Below, piece after piece: positions 33,674 through 40,682 of a DNA stretch of 40,682 nucleotides. Made by a program: the position numbers and the translations under genes. This DNA is from Promethearchaeum sp. (GTDB lineage Archaea; Asgardarchaeota; Lokiarchaeia; Sigyniarchaeales; Promethearchaeaceae). How positions within the stretch are numbered: position 1 is the stretch's first letter; each line of letters starts with the position of its first letter. The stretch lies in the NCBI GenBank assembly GCA_030613185.1, contig JAUWMK010000002.1, positions 1 to 40,682 on the forward strand, read 5' to 3'. The notes below the pieces were generated by a model. That model worked only from the letters and a program-made list of their open reading frames with translations. It did not search any database and was not told where the DNA came from.

Positions 33674-36040
33674 ATGAACGAAGATTATATTAAAGAGTAT
33701 TTTAAATTCGAATGTAATCCTAAAGCTGATCCGAAAGCTGTTGTACAGGGTAAAATATTTAGATTCACAATTCTCACTTCTAGATTAATTCGAATGGAAT
33801 ATTCAGAATCGGGAATATTTGAAGATCGCCCGACTCAAACGGTTTGGTTTAGAAATTTGGAAGTTCCCGAATACAAACAAACGACTCACAACAATTTTCT
33901 TATTATAGAAACAGACCATTTAATACTCAGATATAATCGAGAGAAAACATTTAATGCTCGTACATTACGCATTCGTTTGAAAAAAAGGAATCGATTATGG
34001 CTATATGGACAACATGATTTTGGAAATCTCAAAGGAACTTATCGAACGTTAGATATGATAAATGGGAGAAGGTGGCTTAAGAAAGGTCTGATGTCCAAGA
34101 GAGGATATTCCGTGTTGGATGATTCTAAATCATTAGTCTTTGATGAAACTTATTGGCTTAAACCACGTGAGAATAAGTGCATTGATAAGTATTTTTGGGG
34201 GTATGGAAAAGACTATCTGGGATGTTTAAAAGATTTTTATCGTATAGCGGGAAAAACACCAATGATTCCCCGCTTCATTCTCGGAAACTGGTGGAGTCGC
34301 TATTGGGCGTATGATGAAACCGAAATGAAAGAGTTAATTGAAAATTTTGCCAAGAATAACATCCCTCTCTCAGTATGTATTATTGATATGGATTGGCATT
34401 TGACTGAGATTGACAAGAAATACGGGAATGGGTGGACGGGTTATTCTTGGAATAAAGCACTATTTCCAGATCCGAAAGAAATGTTGAAATGGTTGCACCA
34501 AAGACAGTTGAAAATATCCCTAAATCTACATCCTGCAAAAGGTATCAGAGGACATGAGAAAATGTATCCAGAGATTGCTGATTTTATGGGAGTGGATAAA
34601 AGCATTGAGGAACCTGTGAAATTTGAAATCAATGATCCTAAATTCGCTAGCGGGTATTTTGATTTGGTCCATCATCCTCTGGAAGATCAGGGTGTGGATT
34701 TCTGGTGGTTAGACTGGCAGCAAGGGCGAAAAACGGGAATTAAAGATTTGGATCCGCTATGGATGCTTAATCATTTACATTTTTATGATCTCGGACGGGA
34801 TCAAATAAAACGCCCATTTATTTTTTCAAGATGGGGTAATCAAGGAAATCACCGATATCCAATCGGTTTTTCAGGTGATACATTCGTTTCATGGAAATCT
34901 CTTGCTTTTCAGCCATATTTTACTACAAATGCATCCAATGTTGGATACGGTTGGTGGTCTCATGATATTGGAGGTCATATGGGAGGACGAGGAAATGCGG
35001 AATTATATACCCGTTGGGTCCAGTTTGGGGTTTTTAGTCCAGTCTTGAGGCTTCATAGTACTAAAAATCGTTATATAAAAAGAGAACCTTGGCGATATGA
35101 TAATAATACCCTTAAAATTGTTGGGGATGCTATGCGTTTGCGCCATAAATTAATACCCTATATCTACAGTATGGCTTATCAAAATTACCAGAATGATGTT
35201 CCCCTCATGAGACCAATGTATTATTATAATCAGTCAGATTCTCGGGCATATAAATTTAAGAATCAATATTGGTTCGGAAGTGAAATGATTGTATCGCCAA
35301 TAATAGGCAAAATGGATAAAAAAACCAAACATAAACTTCATAAAACTTACCTACCAGATGGTTTTGGACCATTTTTCAATTTTTTCACACGGGAATTCTA
35401 TCAAGAAGACTCCATTGTGACAAGAGCCTATAATCTTCAAGATATACCTGTATTTGTTAAAGCAGGAGGAATAATTCCAATAAATATTGATGAAGTGCAA
35501 AATGGAACTGATAATCCTGAGAAATTACAAATTTCAATATTTCCAGGACGTTCTAACGAATATCTTTTATATGAAGATGATGGATATTCGGTGAAATATA
35601 AGAATGGAGAAAATCATATCACAGCTCTGATACTGAAATGGGACAAAGTTGTGTCATTTTCTATACAGCATCCAAAAGAAAAACCACAATACATTCCAAA
35701 TTCTCGAAATTACATATTGAATTTTGAAGCAGTAGAAAATCCAGGAACCCCTGAAATTATTTCAGAATCCGAGATTGAATCCTCAATTGATTATGATGAA
35801 AAGAAAAACCGTCTTCAAGTGAGAATTGAATCGGATTCATTTGCAAAGATAGAGATAAGATTCAAATGTCCTAAAATTATAAAGAAAAGTGAATTGCGAG
35901 TACAGATGGAGCGAATTATGGAAAATTCTGATGCTTTAAATTTCCGGAAAAAACTCATGCATCCTTCCGTTTTCAATAAGAAATTATATTATGAGAGGGA
36001 TTTGAAAAAATTAATACGCAAAATTAAATTCATATTTTAG
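33674..36040 (+). CDS. GH31 alpha-glucosidase/xylosidase-type hydrolase
   Basis: This protein has 788 residues. It is a glycoside hydrolase family 31 enzyme. The nucleophile is Asp347 in DFWWLDWQQG, and the acid/base Asp402 is in FSGDT (after RPFIFSRWGNQGNHRYPIGF). The N-terminal galactose-mutarotase-like domain, IDMDWH (238-242) and GGRGNAELYTRWVQFGVFSPVLRLHS all support GH31. No signal peptide is seen, so it acts in the cytoplasm. The usual substrates are alpha-glucosides or xylosides; specificity cannot be read here. The start is ATG 33674. A perfect 10-base palindrome AAAGCGCTTT lies at 33653-33662, possibly an operator. It is isolated between FTR1 and primase genes. Confidence 0.94.
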   Translation: MNEDYIKEYFKFECNPKADPKAVVQGKIFRFTILTSRLIRMEYSESGIFEDRPTQTVWFRNLEVPEYKQTTHNNFLIIETDHLILRYNREKTFNARTLRIRLKKRNRLWLYGQHDFGNLKGTYRTLDMINGRRWLKKGLMSKRGYSVLDDSKSLVFDETYWLKPRENKCIDKYFWGYGKDYLGCLKDFYRIAGKTPMIPRFILGNWWSRYWAYDETEMKELIENFAKNNIPLSVCIIDMDWHLTEIDKKYGNGWTGYSWNKALFPDPKEMLKWLHQRQLKISLNLHPAKGIRGHEKMYPEIADFMGVDKSIEEPVKFEINDPKFASGYFDLVHHPLEDQGVDFWWLDWQQGRKTGIKDLDPLWMLNHLHFYDLGRDQIKRPFIFSRWGNQGNHRYPIGFSGDTFVSWKSLAFQPYFTTNASNVGYGWWSHDIGGHMGGRGNAELYTRWVQFGVFSPVLRLHSTKNRYIKREPWRYDNNTLKIVGDAMRLRHKLIPYIYSMAYQNYQNDVPLMRPMYYYNQSDSRAYKFKNQYWFGSEMIVSPIIGKMDKKTKHKLHKTYLPDGFGPFFNFFTREFYQEDSIVTRAYNLQDIPVFVKAGGIIPINIDEVQNGTDNPEKLQISIFPGRSNEYLLYEDDGYSVKYKNGENHITALILKWDKVVSFSIQHPKEKPQYIPNSRNYILNFEAVENPGTPEIISESEIESSIDYDEKKNRLQVRIESDSFAKIEIRFKCPKIIKKSELRVQMERIMENSDALNFRKKLMHPSVFNKKLYYERDLKKLIRKIKFIF

Positions 36041-36150
36041 AAAATAAGGTAGGTTAGAAAATTTTTGAATAAGGAAAAAAATTAATCCAGTAACAATTAA
36101 ACTCTAAATATTTCGCATAATAATTTCATATAGTAAAAAAGTGAGTAAAG

Positions 36151-37410
36151 TTGGAAATCGTTCAAAAATATAATCTTCCGAAGCAATTATTCCTTCAATT
36201 TCCTTGGTTAAATGAGAGTAGCAAGATTCTTTTTGAGGATGTGAATATTTCTGAAGAAAAAATGAGGTCAATTTCTTTAATTGAAATGGTTCAATTTCTC
36301 TTTAAGGAATATCCTAAACTTTTAGGACGAATAAAACAATTTTTTAGGAATATCATCCAATCTAAAGAAGAATTCTCACCTCCTACAGATGATACAATTC
36401 ATTTAGCAATGTATCCAGTTCTACAGATTATTATTTCTCTCACTGGGAATCGGATTTTAGGTAATGCTTTAACTAATACTTTTGCGAAACATTGCCAATC
36501 AGTGCTAACTAATATGAGTTCTAATAGAAGCCTAAATAAAATCTTACAGGATATTTTTTCTAATTTAGGTATATCTTGCACGATTGATGAGAAAATTTAT
36601 AAGAATGGGATGAAATTTCCATTCCAAATGGATTTTCCTTCGTATTTAAAAGTTTCTACCAAAATAAGAAATGAATCTTGGAAATTAATAAATAGATATT
36701 TTGGAGATGGGAAAATCTATCTGATACGACATGATGTGATATTATTACTTAGAGAATTTGTTCGACAAAAAACTCAACCTGATTATAAACAGATAAATAA
36801 AGAATTATCAACTCAAATGGAAAAGATACCTGAGATATCAGAAATATTAAATGAGATTTCAACTTTGATGGCAACTCATAAGAAAAGGTTTGAATCATCT
36901 ATATTTTCTGAAGGTGAAACCATTGGTTCTGAATTATATCCTCCATGCATTAAAGCAATTTTATTCAACGCAATGCATGGAGAAAATCTTTCTCATAATG
37001 AGAGGTTGGCTATCGCTTTTTTTTATTTAAATACTAATCATTCTATTGAAGATACAGTGGATATCTTTCGTACTTCACCAGATTTTGATGAAAAAATCGC
37101 AAGATATCAAACAGAATTTGCTGCAGGTGGTCCTGGAGGAAAAGGAACAAAATATCGTATGTATAATTGTGTAAAACTGAAATCATTTCACCTATGCAGA
37201 GATGATGACCCAAATTTTGGTGATAAATTATGTCGGGATGGAGCAAAAAAAAATAATGGAGAAATTGTACCTATCCAAAATCCTGCAAAAGATTTCATTT
37301 TTTGGAAAAAAGTGGATTTAAATCGACTTCACCGATCTCAAATTGTAGAACAACTCGAATCTTCAGATGAAGCGGAAATAACTAAAAAGAAGGAGGAAGA
37401 TTCAAAATAA
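36151..37410 (+). CDS. priL: DNA primase large subunit PriL
   Basis: This protein has 419 residues. It is the regulatory subunit of the archaeal/eukaryotic primase. The C-terminal iron-sulfur domain has its four ligands: C266 (YPPCIK), C340 (MYNCVK), C349 (FHLCRD) and C361 (DKLCRD). The N-terminal helical domain binds PriS. The start TTG 36151 is preceded by GTGAG; the first in-frame ATG would be at residue 38 and cut into the N-domain. Its stop (TAA 37408-37410) overlaps the inferred ATA start of priS, and a full AGGAGG for priS lies within its last codons. Primase subunits are adjacent and presumably made in equal amounts. Confidence 0.94.
   Translation: MEIVQKYNLPKQLFLQFPWLNESSKILFEDVNISEEKMRSISLIEMVQFLFKEYPKLLGRIKQFFRNIIQSKEEFSPPTDDTIHLAMYPVLQIIISLTGNRILGNALTNTFAKHCQSVLTNMSSNRSLNKILQDIFSNLGISCTIDEKIYKNGMKFPFQMDFPSYLKVSTKIRNESWKLINRYFGDGKIYLIRHDVILLLREFVRQKTQPDYKQINKELSTQMEKIPEISEILNEISTLMATHKKRFESSIFSEGETIGSELYPPCIKAILFNAMHGENLSHNERLAIAFFYLNTNHSIEDTVDIFRTSPDFDEKIARYQTEFAAGGPGGKGTKYRMYNCVKLKSFHLCRDDDPNFGDKLCRDGAKKNNGEIVPIQNPAKDFIFWKKVDLNRLHRSQIVEQLESSDEAEITKKKEEDSK
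37391..37396 (+). promoter_or_regulatory. Shine-Dalgarno AGGAGG that sets the priS start
   Basis: A perfect AGGAGG lies inside the priL 3' end, followed by GAAG-type bases. It is 10 bases before ATA 37407. The only downstream ATG in the priS frame is at 37530, too far to be served by it. It therefore argues that translation of priS begins at or near 37407. Confidence 0.7.
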
Positions 37411-38672
37411 CGGAACTTTATCTTAAAAAATTATTTCAAGCATATTACCGAGCGCATGCGAATGAATTTCCAGAAATCTCAACCTTCCAACAAAGGGAAT
37501 TTGCTTTTTTATCTTGGGATCATAAAGGAATGGTTCGCCATATTCAATTTCCTTCAAATAAATACCTAATTCGACACCTAATTACAACAGCTCCAAGACA
37601 TTCATATCATAGTGCCACTTATTACGAGCGGCCTGGAGCGGAAACTATGGATCAAAAAGGATACATCGCATGTGATTTCGTAGTTGATATCGATGCTGAT
37701 CATATTCCTACTAATTGTCGTCAAAATCATGATTATGCAATTTGTAAAGCATGTGGGGCAATTTTTCAAGGAGAAAAACCATTAAAATGTTCAGAATGTG
37801 AAGGTACCAAATTTGATAAAATATCTTGGATATGTGATGAATGTTTAGAAGTTTCTAAGAAACAAGTATTTAATTTAGTAGAAAACTTCCTTCTAAGGGA
37901 TTTTTCGATTCCTTTAGAGGATATCCATCTGTATTTTTCCGGGCATCGAGGTTATCATATACATTTAAAAACTAAAGCATTTTTGGATTTAGATCAAGAT
38001 GCGCGCCGGGAGATTTCAGATTATGTCACTGGAGAAGGATTTTCATTTAAAATATGGAATTTTAGAAAGATCCAAAATAGTATGACAGGATTTTCAATTG
38101 AAGATCCGGGTTGGTCTGGAAAAATTGCCAAAGAACTCTATAACATATTAATACAAGGGGAACCCAGAATAAGAGAAGTTTTTGAAAATCCAATTTATGG
38201 AAAAAAATTAAATTCTGTGGTATTAAACATGTTCATTTCAAACCGACAGTATCTTATTGAACAAATTTCTAAAAAGAGTAGAGCTTGGCAAGTTGCAGGG
38301 ATAAGCGATAAATCCTGGATAAGAGTATTCGAAATATTACGAGATCGAATTAAAGCAGATATAGATGTCGTTGTTAGCATTGATTTACATCGATTAATCA
38401 GGTTAGAAGGCTCTCTTCATGGAAAAACGGGATTTAGGGTGATGAAAATTAATTATGAAGATCTTAAAGATTTTGATCCTTTAAAAGATGCTTTATCTTT
38501 CCCAGATAATCCAGAAAATACATTAGATATTGAGATTACCGTACCAATATCTCCTAAAATTAGAATAGGAAGTAATAATTATGGCCCTTATAACAAAGGA
38601 GATAAATTAAAACTCCCACTCAATGCAGCATTATTTTTAATGTGCAAGGATGTTGCTATGTTGCGCAATTAA
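37407..38672 (+). CDS. priS: DNA primase small (catalytic) subunit PriS, probable ATA start
   Basis: This protein has 421 residues if begun at ATA 37407. The annotated-style ATG 37530 would drop 41 residues that clearly belong to PriS (LYLKKLFQAYYRAHANEF ... QQREFAFLSWDHKG, matching the REFGF region of archaeal PriS). No ATG, GTG or TTG lies between. The catalytic acids are in FVVDIDADH (D94, D96). The zinc knuckle is CRQNHDYAICKACG ... CSECEG ... CDEC. SGHRGYHIH and LHRLIRLEGSLHGKTGF complete the active site. The C-terminal domain (IRIGSNNYGPYNKGDKLKLP) resembles the GINS B domain. It makes primers with PriL; the GINS gene follows 56 bases downstream. Confidence 0.9.
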   Translation: MTELYLKKLFQAYYRAHANEFPEISTFQQREFAFLSWDHKGMVRHIQFPSNKYLIRHLITTAPRHSYHSATYYERPGAETMDQKGYIACDFVVDIDADHIPTNCRQNHDYAICKACGAIFQGEKPLKCSECEGTKFDKISWICDECLEVSKKQVFNLVENFLLRDFSIPLEDIHLYFSGHRGYHIHLKTKAFLDLDQDARREISDYVTGEGFSFKIWNFRKIQNSMTGFSIEDPGWSGKIAKELYNILIQGEPRIREVFENPIYGKKLNSVVLNMFISNRQYLIEQISKKSRAWQVAGISDKSWIRVFEILRDRIKADIDVVVSIDLHRLIRLEGSLHGKTGFRVMKINYEDLKDFDPLKDALSFPDNPENTLDIEITVPISPKIRIGSNNYGPYNKGDKLKLPLNAALFLMCKDVAMLRN

Positions 38673-38728
38673 TACAAACCTACAAAAATAATCAGATACT
38701 AAAATAAAAGGGAATAAAGAGATTTGAA

Positions 38729-39487
38729 ATGGATAAAACTCAAGAAGAAATATATTTGTTTTTATTTCGAGTATGGAAAATCGAAGCAACAGGTAATAAA
38801 ATTGGAAAAATTAAAGATAAAGACAATATTTTGAAGGATATTCAGTTTTTAACTACTAAAATTAAAGAATCAATAGAAAAGAGTGAAAAAAGGGAGAGTG
38901 TTATTAAAAGAATACATGAAAAAACTCTTGAAAACATCCTTTTTATGATAAAAGATTTCTTTAATATTCGTTCTGAAAAAATATTGAACTTATGTCGCTC
39001 GCTTCAAAAAATCGATGAAGAATCCCTCTTTCCTGCTGAACAAGAATATTATAAACAACTATACTCAGCTTTTAAAGGAAATTCAAAGACGAAGAAATTT
39101 CTATTAGCCAGTATTGAAACCAATCATAATATCCCCACTAAAAATGAAGAAAGAACACAAGCCTATCAAGATTTTGAATATAAAGAAACAAATCAAGATA
39201 TAATTAACAAACACAAATCAAACTCAATACCTATATTTGAAACAAATGAAAATTTAATCGATACAGAAAGTAATACTACTCAAAAGAAGCAAATGATTCA
39301 AAAAAAACATGAAGTAGCATATATTTTAATCAGATTTACAAAAAGCATTCCTGCATTAGTCGGAAAAGACCTTAAAATTTATGGCCCATTCCAAAAAGAA
39401 GACATTGTACGCTTACCAATTCAAAACGCTTCAATTTTAATTGAAGAAAATGCAGCAGAAGCAATTGAAATTAATCCAGAATATTAA
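38729..39487 (+). CDS. gins51: GINS complex subunit (archaeal Gins51 / Sld5-Psf1 type)
   Basis: This protein has 252 residues. The helical A domain (about 5-115: LFLFRVWKIEATGN ... LENILFMIKDFFNIRSEKILNLCRSL ... LFPAEQEYYKQLYSAF) comes first and a C-terminal B domain (about 195-250: AYILIRFTKSIPALVGKDLKIYGPFQKEDIVRLP ... ASILIEENAAEAI) last, the A-B order of Gins51. The middle (115-190) is a low-complexity Asn/Gln/Lys-rich linker. GINS joins Cdc45/RecJ-like protein and MCM at the replisome. It directly follows the primase genes. Its end overlaps the convergent nop10 by 17 bases. Confidence 0.85.
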   Translation: MDKTQEEIYLFLFRVWKIEATGNKIGKIKDKDNILKDIQFLTTKIKESIEKSEKRESVIKRIHEKTLENILFMIKDFFNIRSEKILNLCRSLQKIDEESLFPAEQEYYKQLYSAFKGNSKTKKFLLASIETNHNIPTKNEERTQAYQDFEYKETNQDIINKHKSNSIPIFETNENLIDTESNTTQKKQMIQKKHEVAYILIRFTKSIPALVGKDLKIYGPFQKEDIVRLPIQNASILIEENAAEAIEINPEY

Positions 39488-39659
39488 ATTTATTCTTCAT
39501 TTTTTCCTTAAAATAAGGAATACGAAATTGTTGATATTTATCTTCAAGAGAAAACCTTGGTGGAGCAATTTTTTCTAAAGAGGCACCACAAAAATTACAT
39601 TTATCTTCTGCAATTGTATATTGCTTACATTTCATACAACGTTTTAATCGTGATGGCAT
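39471..39659 (-). CDS. nop10: H/ACA ribonucleoprotein Nop10
   Basis: This protein has 62 residues. It carries a small zinc ribbon CMKCKQYTI ... CNFCGASL, then the family signature APPRFSLEDKYQQFRIPYFKEK. It is part of the H/ACA RNP that makes pseudouridine in rRNA, with Cbf5, Gar1 and L7Ae. ATG 39659 has GAGG 11 bases upstream. It lies 16 bases after aIF2-alpha, a gene pair common in archaea. Confidence 0.95.
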   Translation of the reverse strand: MPSRLKRCMKCKQYTIAEDKCNFCGASLEKIAPPRFSLEDKYQQFRIPYFKEKMKNKFNILD

Positions 39660-39675
39660 CTTTTTTTCTTCCTCA

Positions 39676-40488
39676 TTATACTCTTATCATTTCAACTGTG
39701 CCACGAGTTCCAATTATAGATTCCATCTTATTTTTAAGTTTAGTTAAATGATTTTCTGCAGACGGGTAATCTTTAGCCTCTAATTCACATCTGTAAACAG
39801 GAGCACCGTTATATGTAAATTTTGTTGAAATACCCTTTGCTTTCCGTAATTTGATTGAAGCAGATATGGCTTCTTTAATAATATCAATTCCATTTCCTGT
39901 TGGAACTTGTATCTCAAAATCAATTGTTATGTTTACTTTAGATATTGTAATATTTTCCATGATTAATTGATAGAGAGCATTCATCAAGTCCTCAGATAAA
40001 TCCAAATTGGGTATCTTTTTTAGCACATCAATGCCATCTTCTTTTATTTCTTCGAAAGCTGAGCGTAAATCACCATATTCATCAATTATTGCCCATAGTG
40101 CCTTTTTATAAAGATCTAATAATGTTAAATTTTTTTGCTCAGCAAAAAATTTTAAGAGACCCTCTAATTTGATTGAATACCGCCAAGCTCCCATTGTTTT
40201 AATACGTTGAACTTTATTTACTCGCCTTAAACTAAGATCTAAATACCCTCTTTCTTCATTAACTCTAAGTACAGATAATACGACTTTTTGGCCTACAGAT
40301 ATGATCGAATTAATATTTTTAACCCAGCGATTTGACAATTCTTTGATGTGTATCATTCCAGATGCATTAGCTTCATGAGTTAATCCTCCATAGTCTTCTA
40401 ATCTAACTCTGACATACACACGATCTACATTTATGACCTTACAAATGACAAGTTCTCCGGTGATTGGAAATGGATTTCGATTTAACAT
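39676..40488 (-). CDS. eif2a: Translation initiation factor aIF2 alpha subunit
   Basis: This protein has 270 residues. The N-terminal S1 domain (about 10-90: GELVICKVINVDRVYVRVRL ... EANASGMIHIKELSNRWVKNI ... GQKVVLSVLRVNEERGYLDLSLRRV) corresponds to eIF2-alpha, where the loop after HIKELS holds Ser51 in eukaryotes; no equivalent Ser is evident here. The helical middle and C-terminal alpha/beta domain (binding aIF2-gamma) follow, ending GTRGTVEMIRV. With beta and gamma it brings Met-tRNAi to the ribosome. ATG 40488 has no Shine-Dalgarno. It is paired with nop10. Confidence 0.95.
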   Translation of the reverse strand: MLNRNPFPITGELVICKVINVDRVYVRVRLEDYGGLTHEANASGMIHIKELSNRWVKNINSIISVGQKVVLSVLRVNEERGYLDLSLRRVNKVQRIKTMGAWRYSIKLEGLLKFFAEQKNLTLLDLYKKALWAIIDEYGDLRSAFEEIKEDGIDVLKKIPNLDLSEDLMNALYQLIMENITISKVNITIDFEIQVPTGNGIDIIKEAISASIKLRKAKGISTKFTYNGAPVYRCELEAKDYPSAENHLTKLKNKMESIIGTRGTVEMIRV

Positions 40489-40593
40489 TCTTGATAAAAA
40501 TAACGTTTGATTAATTTTTAGTTTTACGCTTTTTTTTTTAGATTTTCAGTAAACAATGAAATGAATTTTGAAATCCATTAATTTTAGATAGAA

Positions 40594-40682
40594 CCGATTC
40601 ATGTATTAGCTTATGACACCAAATACTCTAAGCGGAAATGAGTTACTGCTCAAACCTGCTGAAGAATCGGCCCCATATAATA
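40594..40682. other. GC-richer edge sequence with 7-base inverted repeat; possible partial gene
   Basis: CCGATTC (40594-40600) pairs with GAATCGG (40664-40670), enclosing 63 bases. The span is less AT-rich than the window. Two readings are possible: a plus-strand gene starting at ATG 40613 and open to the edge (MTPNTLSGNELLLKP...), or the end of a minus-strand gene with TAA at 40608-40606. A structured RNA is also possible. It does not fit a tRNA, having no T-loop consensus. It cannot be decided inside this window. Confidence 0.25.

Noticed and set aside
37530-37532. ATG 37530 as the priS start
   Set aside because: It would remove the conserved N-terminal PriS region; the upstream frame is clearly PriS protein and has its own AGGAGG.
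40594-40670. tRNA gene closed by the CCGATTC/GAATCGG stem
   Set aside because: The length is right, but no GTTCRA-type T-loop, D-arm or anticodon stem can be placed on either strand.

Overview
The window looks like an AT-rich archaeal chromosome, most likely an Asgard archaeon (Lokiarchaeia-like is my best guess; this is inference). It carries archaeal/eukaryotic-type replication and translation genes (PCNA, both primase subunits, GINS, L44e, S27e, TFS, Nop10, aIF2-alpha). It also has a Ras/Rab-like small GTPase with an intact P-loop and switch regions, and a TPR protein with a C-terminal domain of the kind I associate with Asgard genomes. No rRNA, convincing tRNA, CRISPR array or intact insertion sequence was found.

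Layout. Positions 1-5.2 kb: the tail of an unrecognised gene, an MFS transporter, a DUF5655-type protein, a Gly-rich DUF5320 protein, a LarA-family racemase with all four key residues, and a VapBC toxin-antitoxin pair. Positions 5.2-5.9 kb: a His/Met-rich winged-helix regulator preceded by two identical-architecture palindromes (GTCC-N5-GGAC), the second next to its start codon. Positions 5.9-12.3 kb: the most unusual part, a duplicated two-gene unit on the minus strand. Each unit has an N-terminally anchored, sequon-rich, alpha-hairpin exported protein (A) translationally coupled to a polytopic membrane protein (B) with beta-rich insertions. Head-to-head with it is a membrane-anchored purple-acid-phosphatase-like enzyme (12.3-13.9 kb). 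A 166-bp copy of that enzyme's 3' end lies 2.8 kb further on as a gene remnant, beyond the TPR gene.

Positions 16.8-25.4 kb: a small exported beta protein, TyrRS, an ABC-2 transporter pair, a hybrid histidine kinase of bacterial type and pyruvate phosphate dikinase. Positions 25.5-30.1 kb: the small GTPase, then a minus-strand operon pyrB - (wHTH + ATP-cone + degenerate NrdD-like protein) - DUF72 protein. Positions 30.2-40.5 kb: an information-processing block, L44e-S27e-TFS, an OB-fold protein, PCNA, FTR1 permease, GH31 glucosidase, PriL-PriS-GINS, and on the other strand aIF2-alpha-Nop10.

The sharpest sequence-level observation is at priL/priS. The conserved PriS N-terminus extends 41 codons upstream of its first ATG with no ATG, GTG or TTG available. 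It begins at an ATA that overlaps the priL stop (ATAA) behind a perfect AGGAGG, as if an ancestral ATGA overlap had changed to ATAA. Several other starts were also moved from the longest frame on the basis of Shine-Dalgarno sites, stop/start overlaps or family N-termini. Most products are assigned from motifs read by eye; no database search was run.
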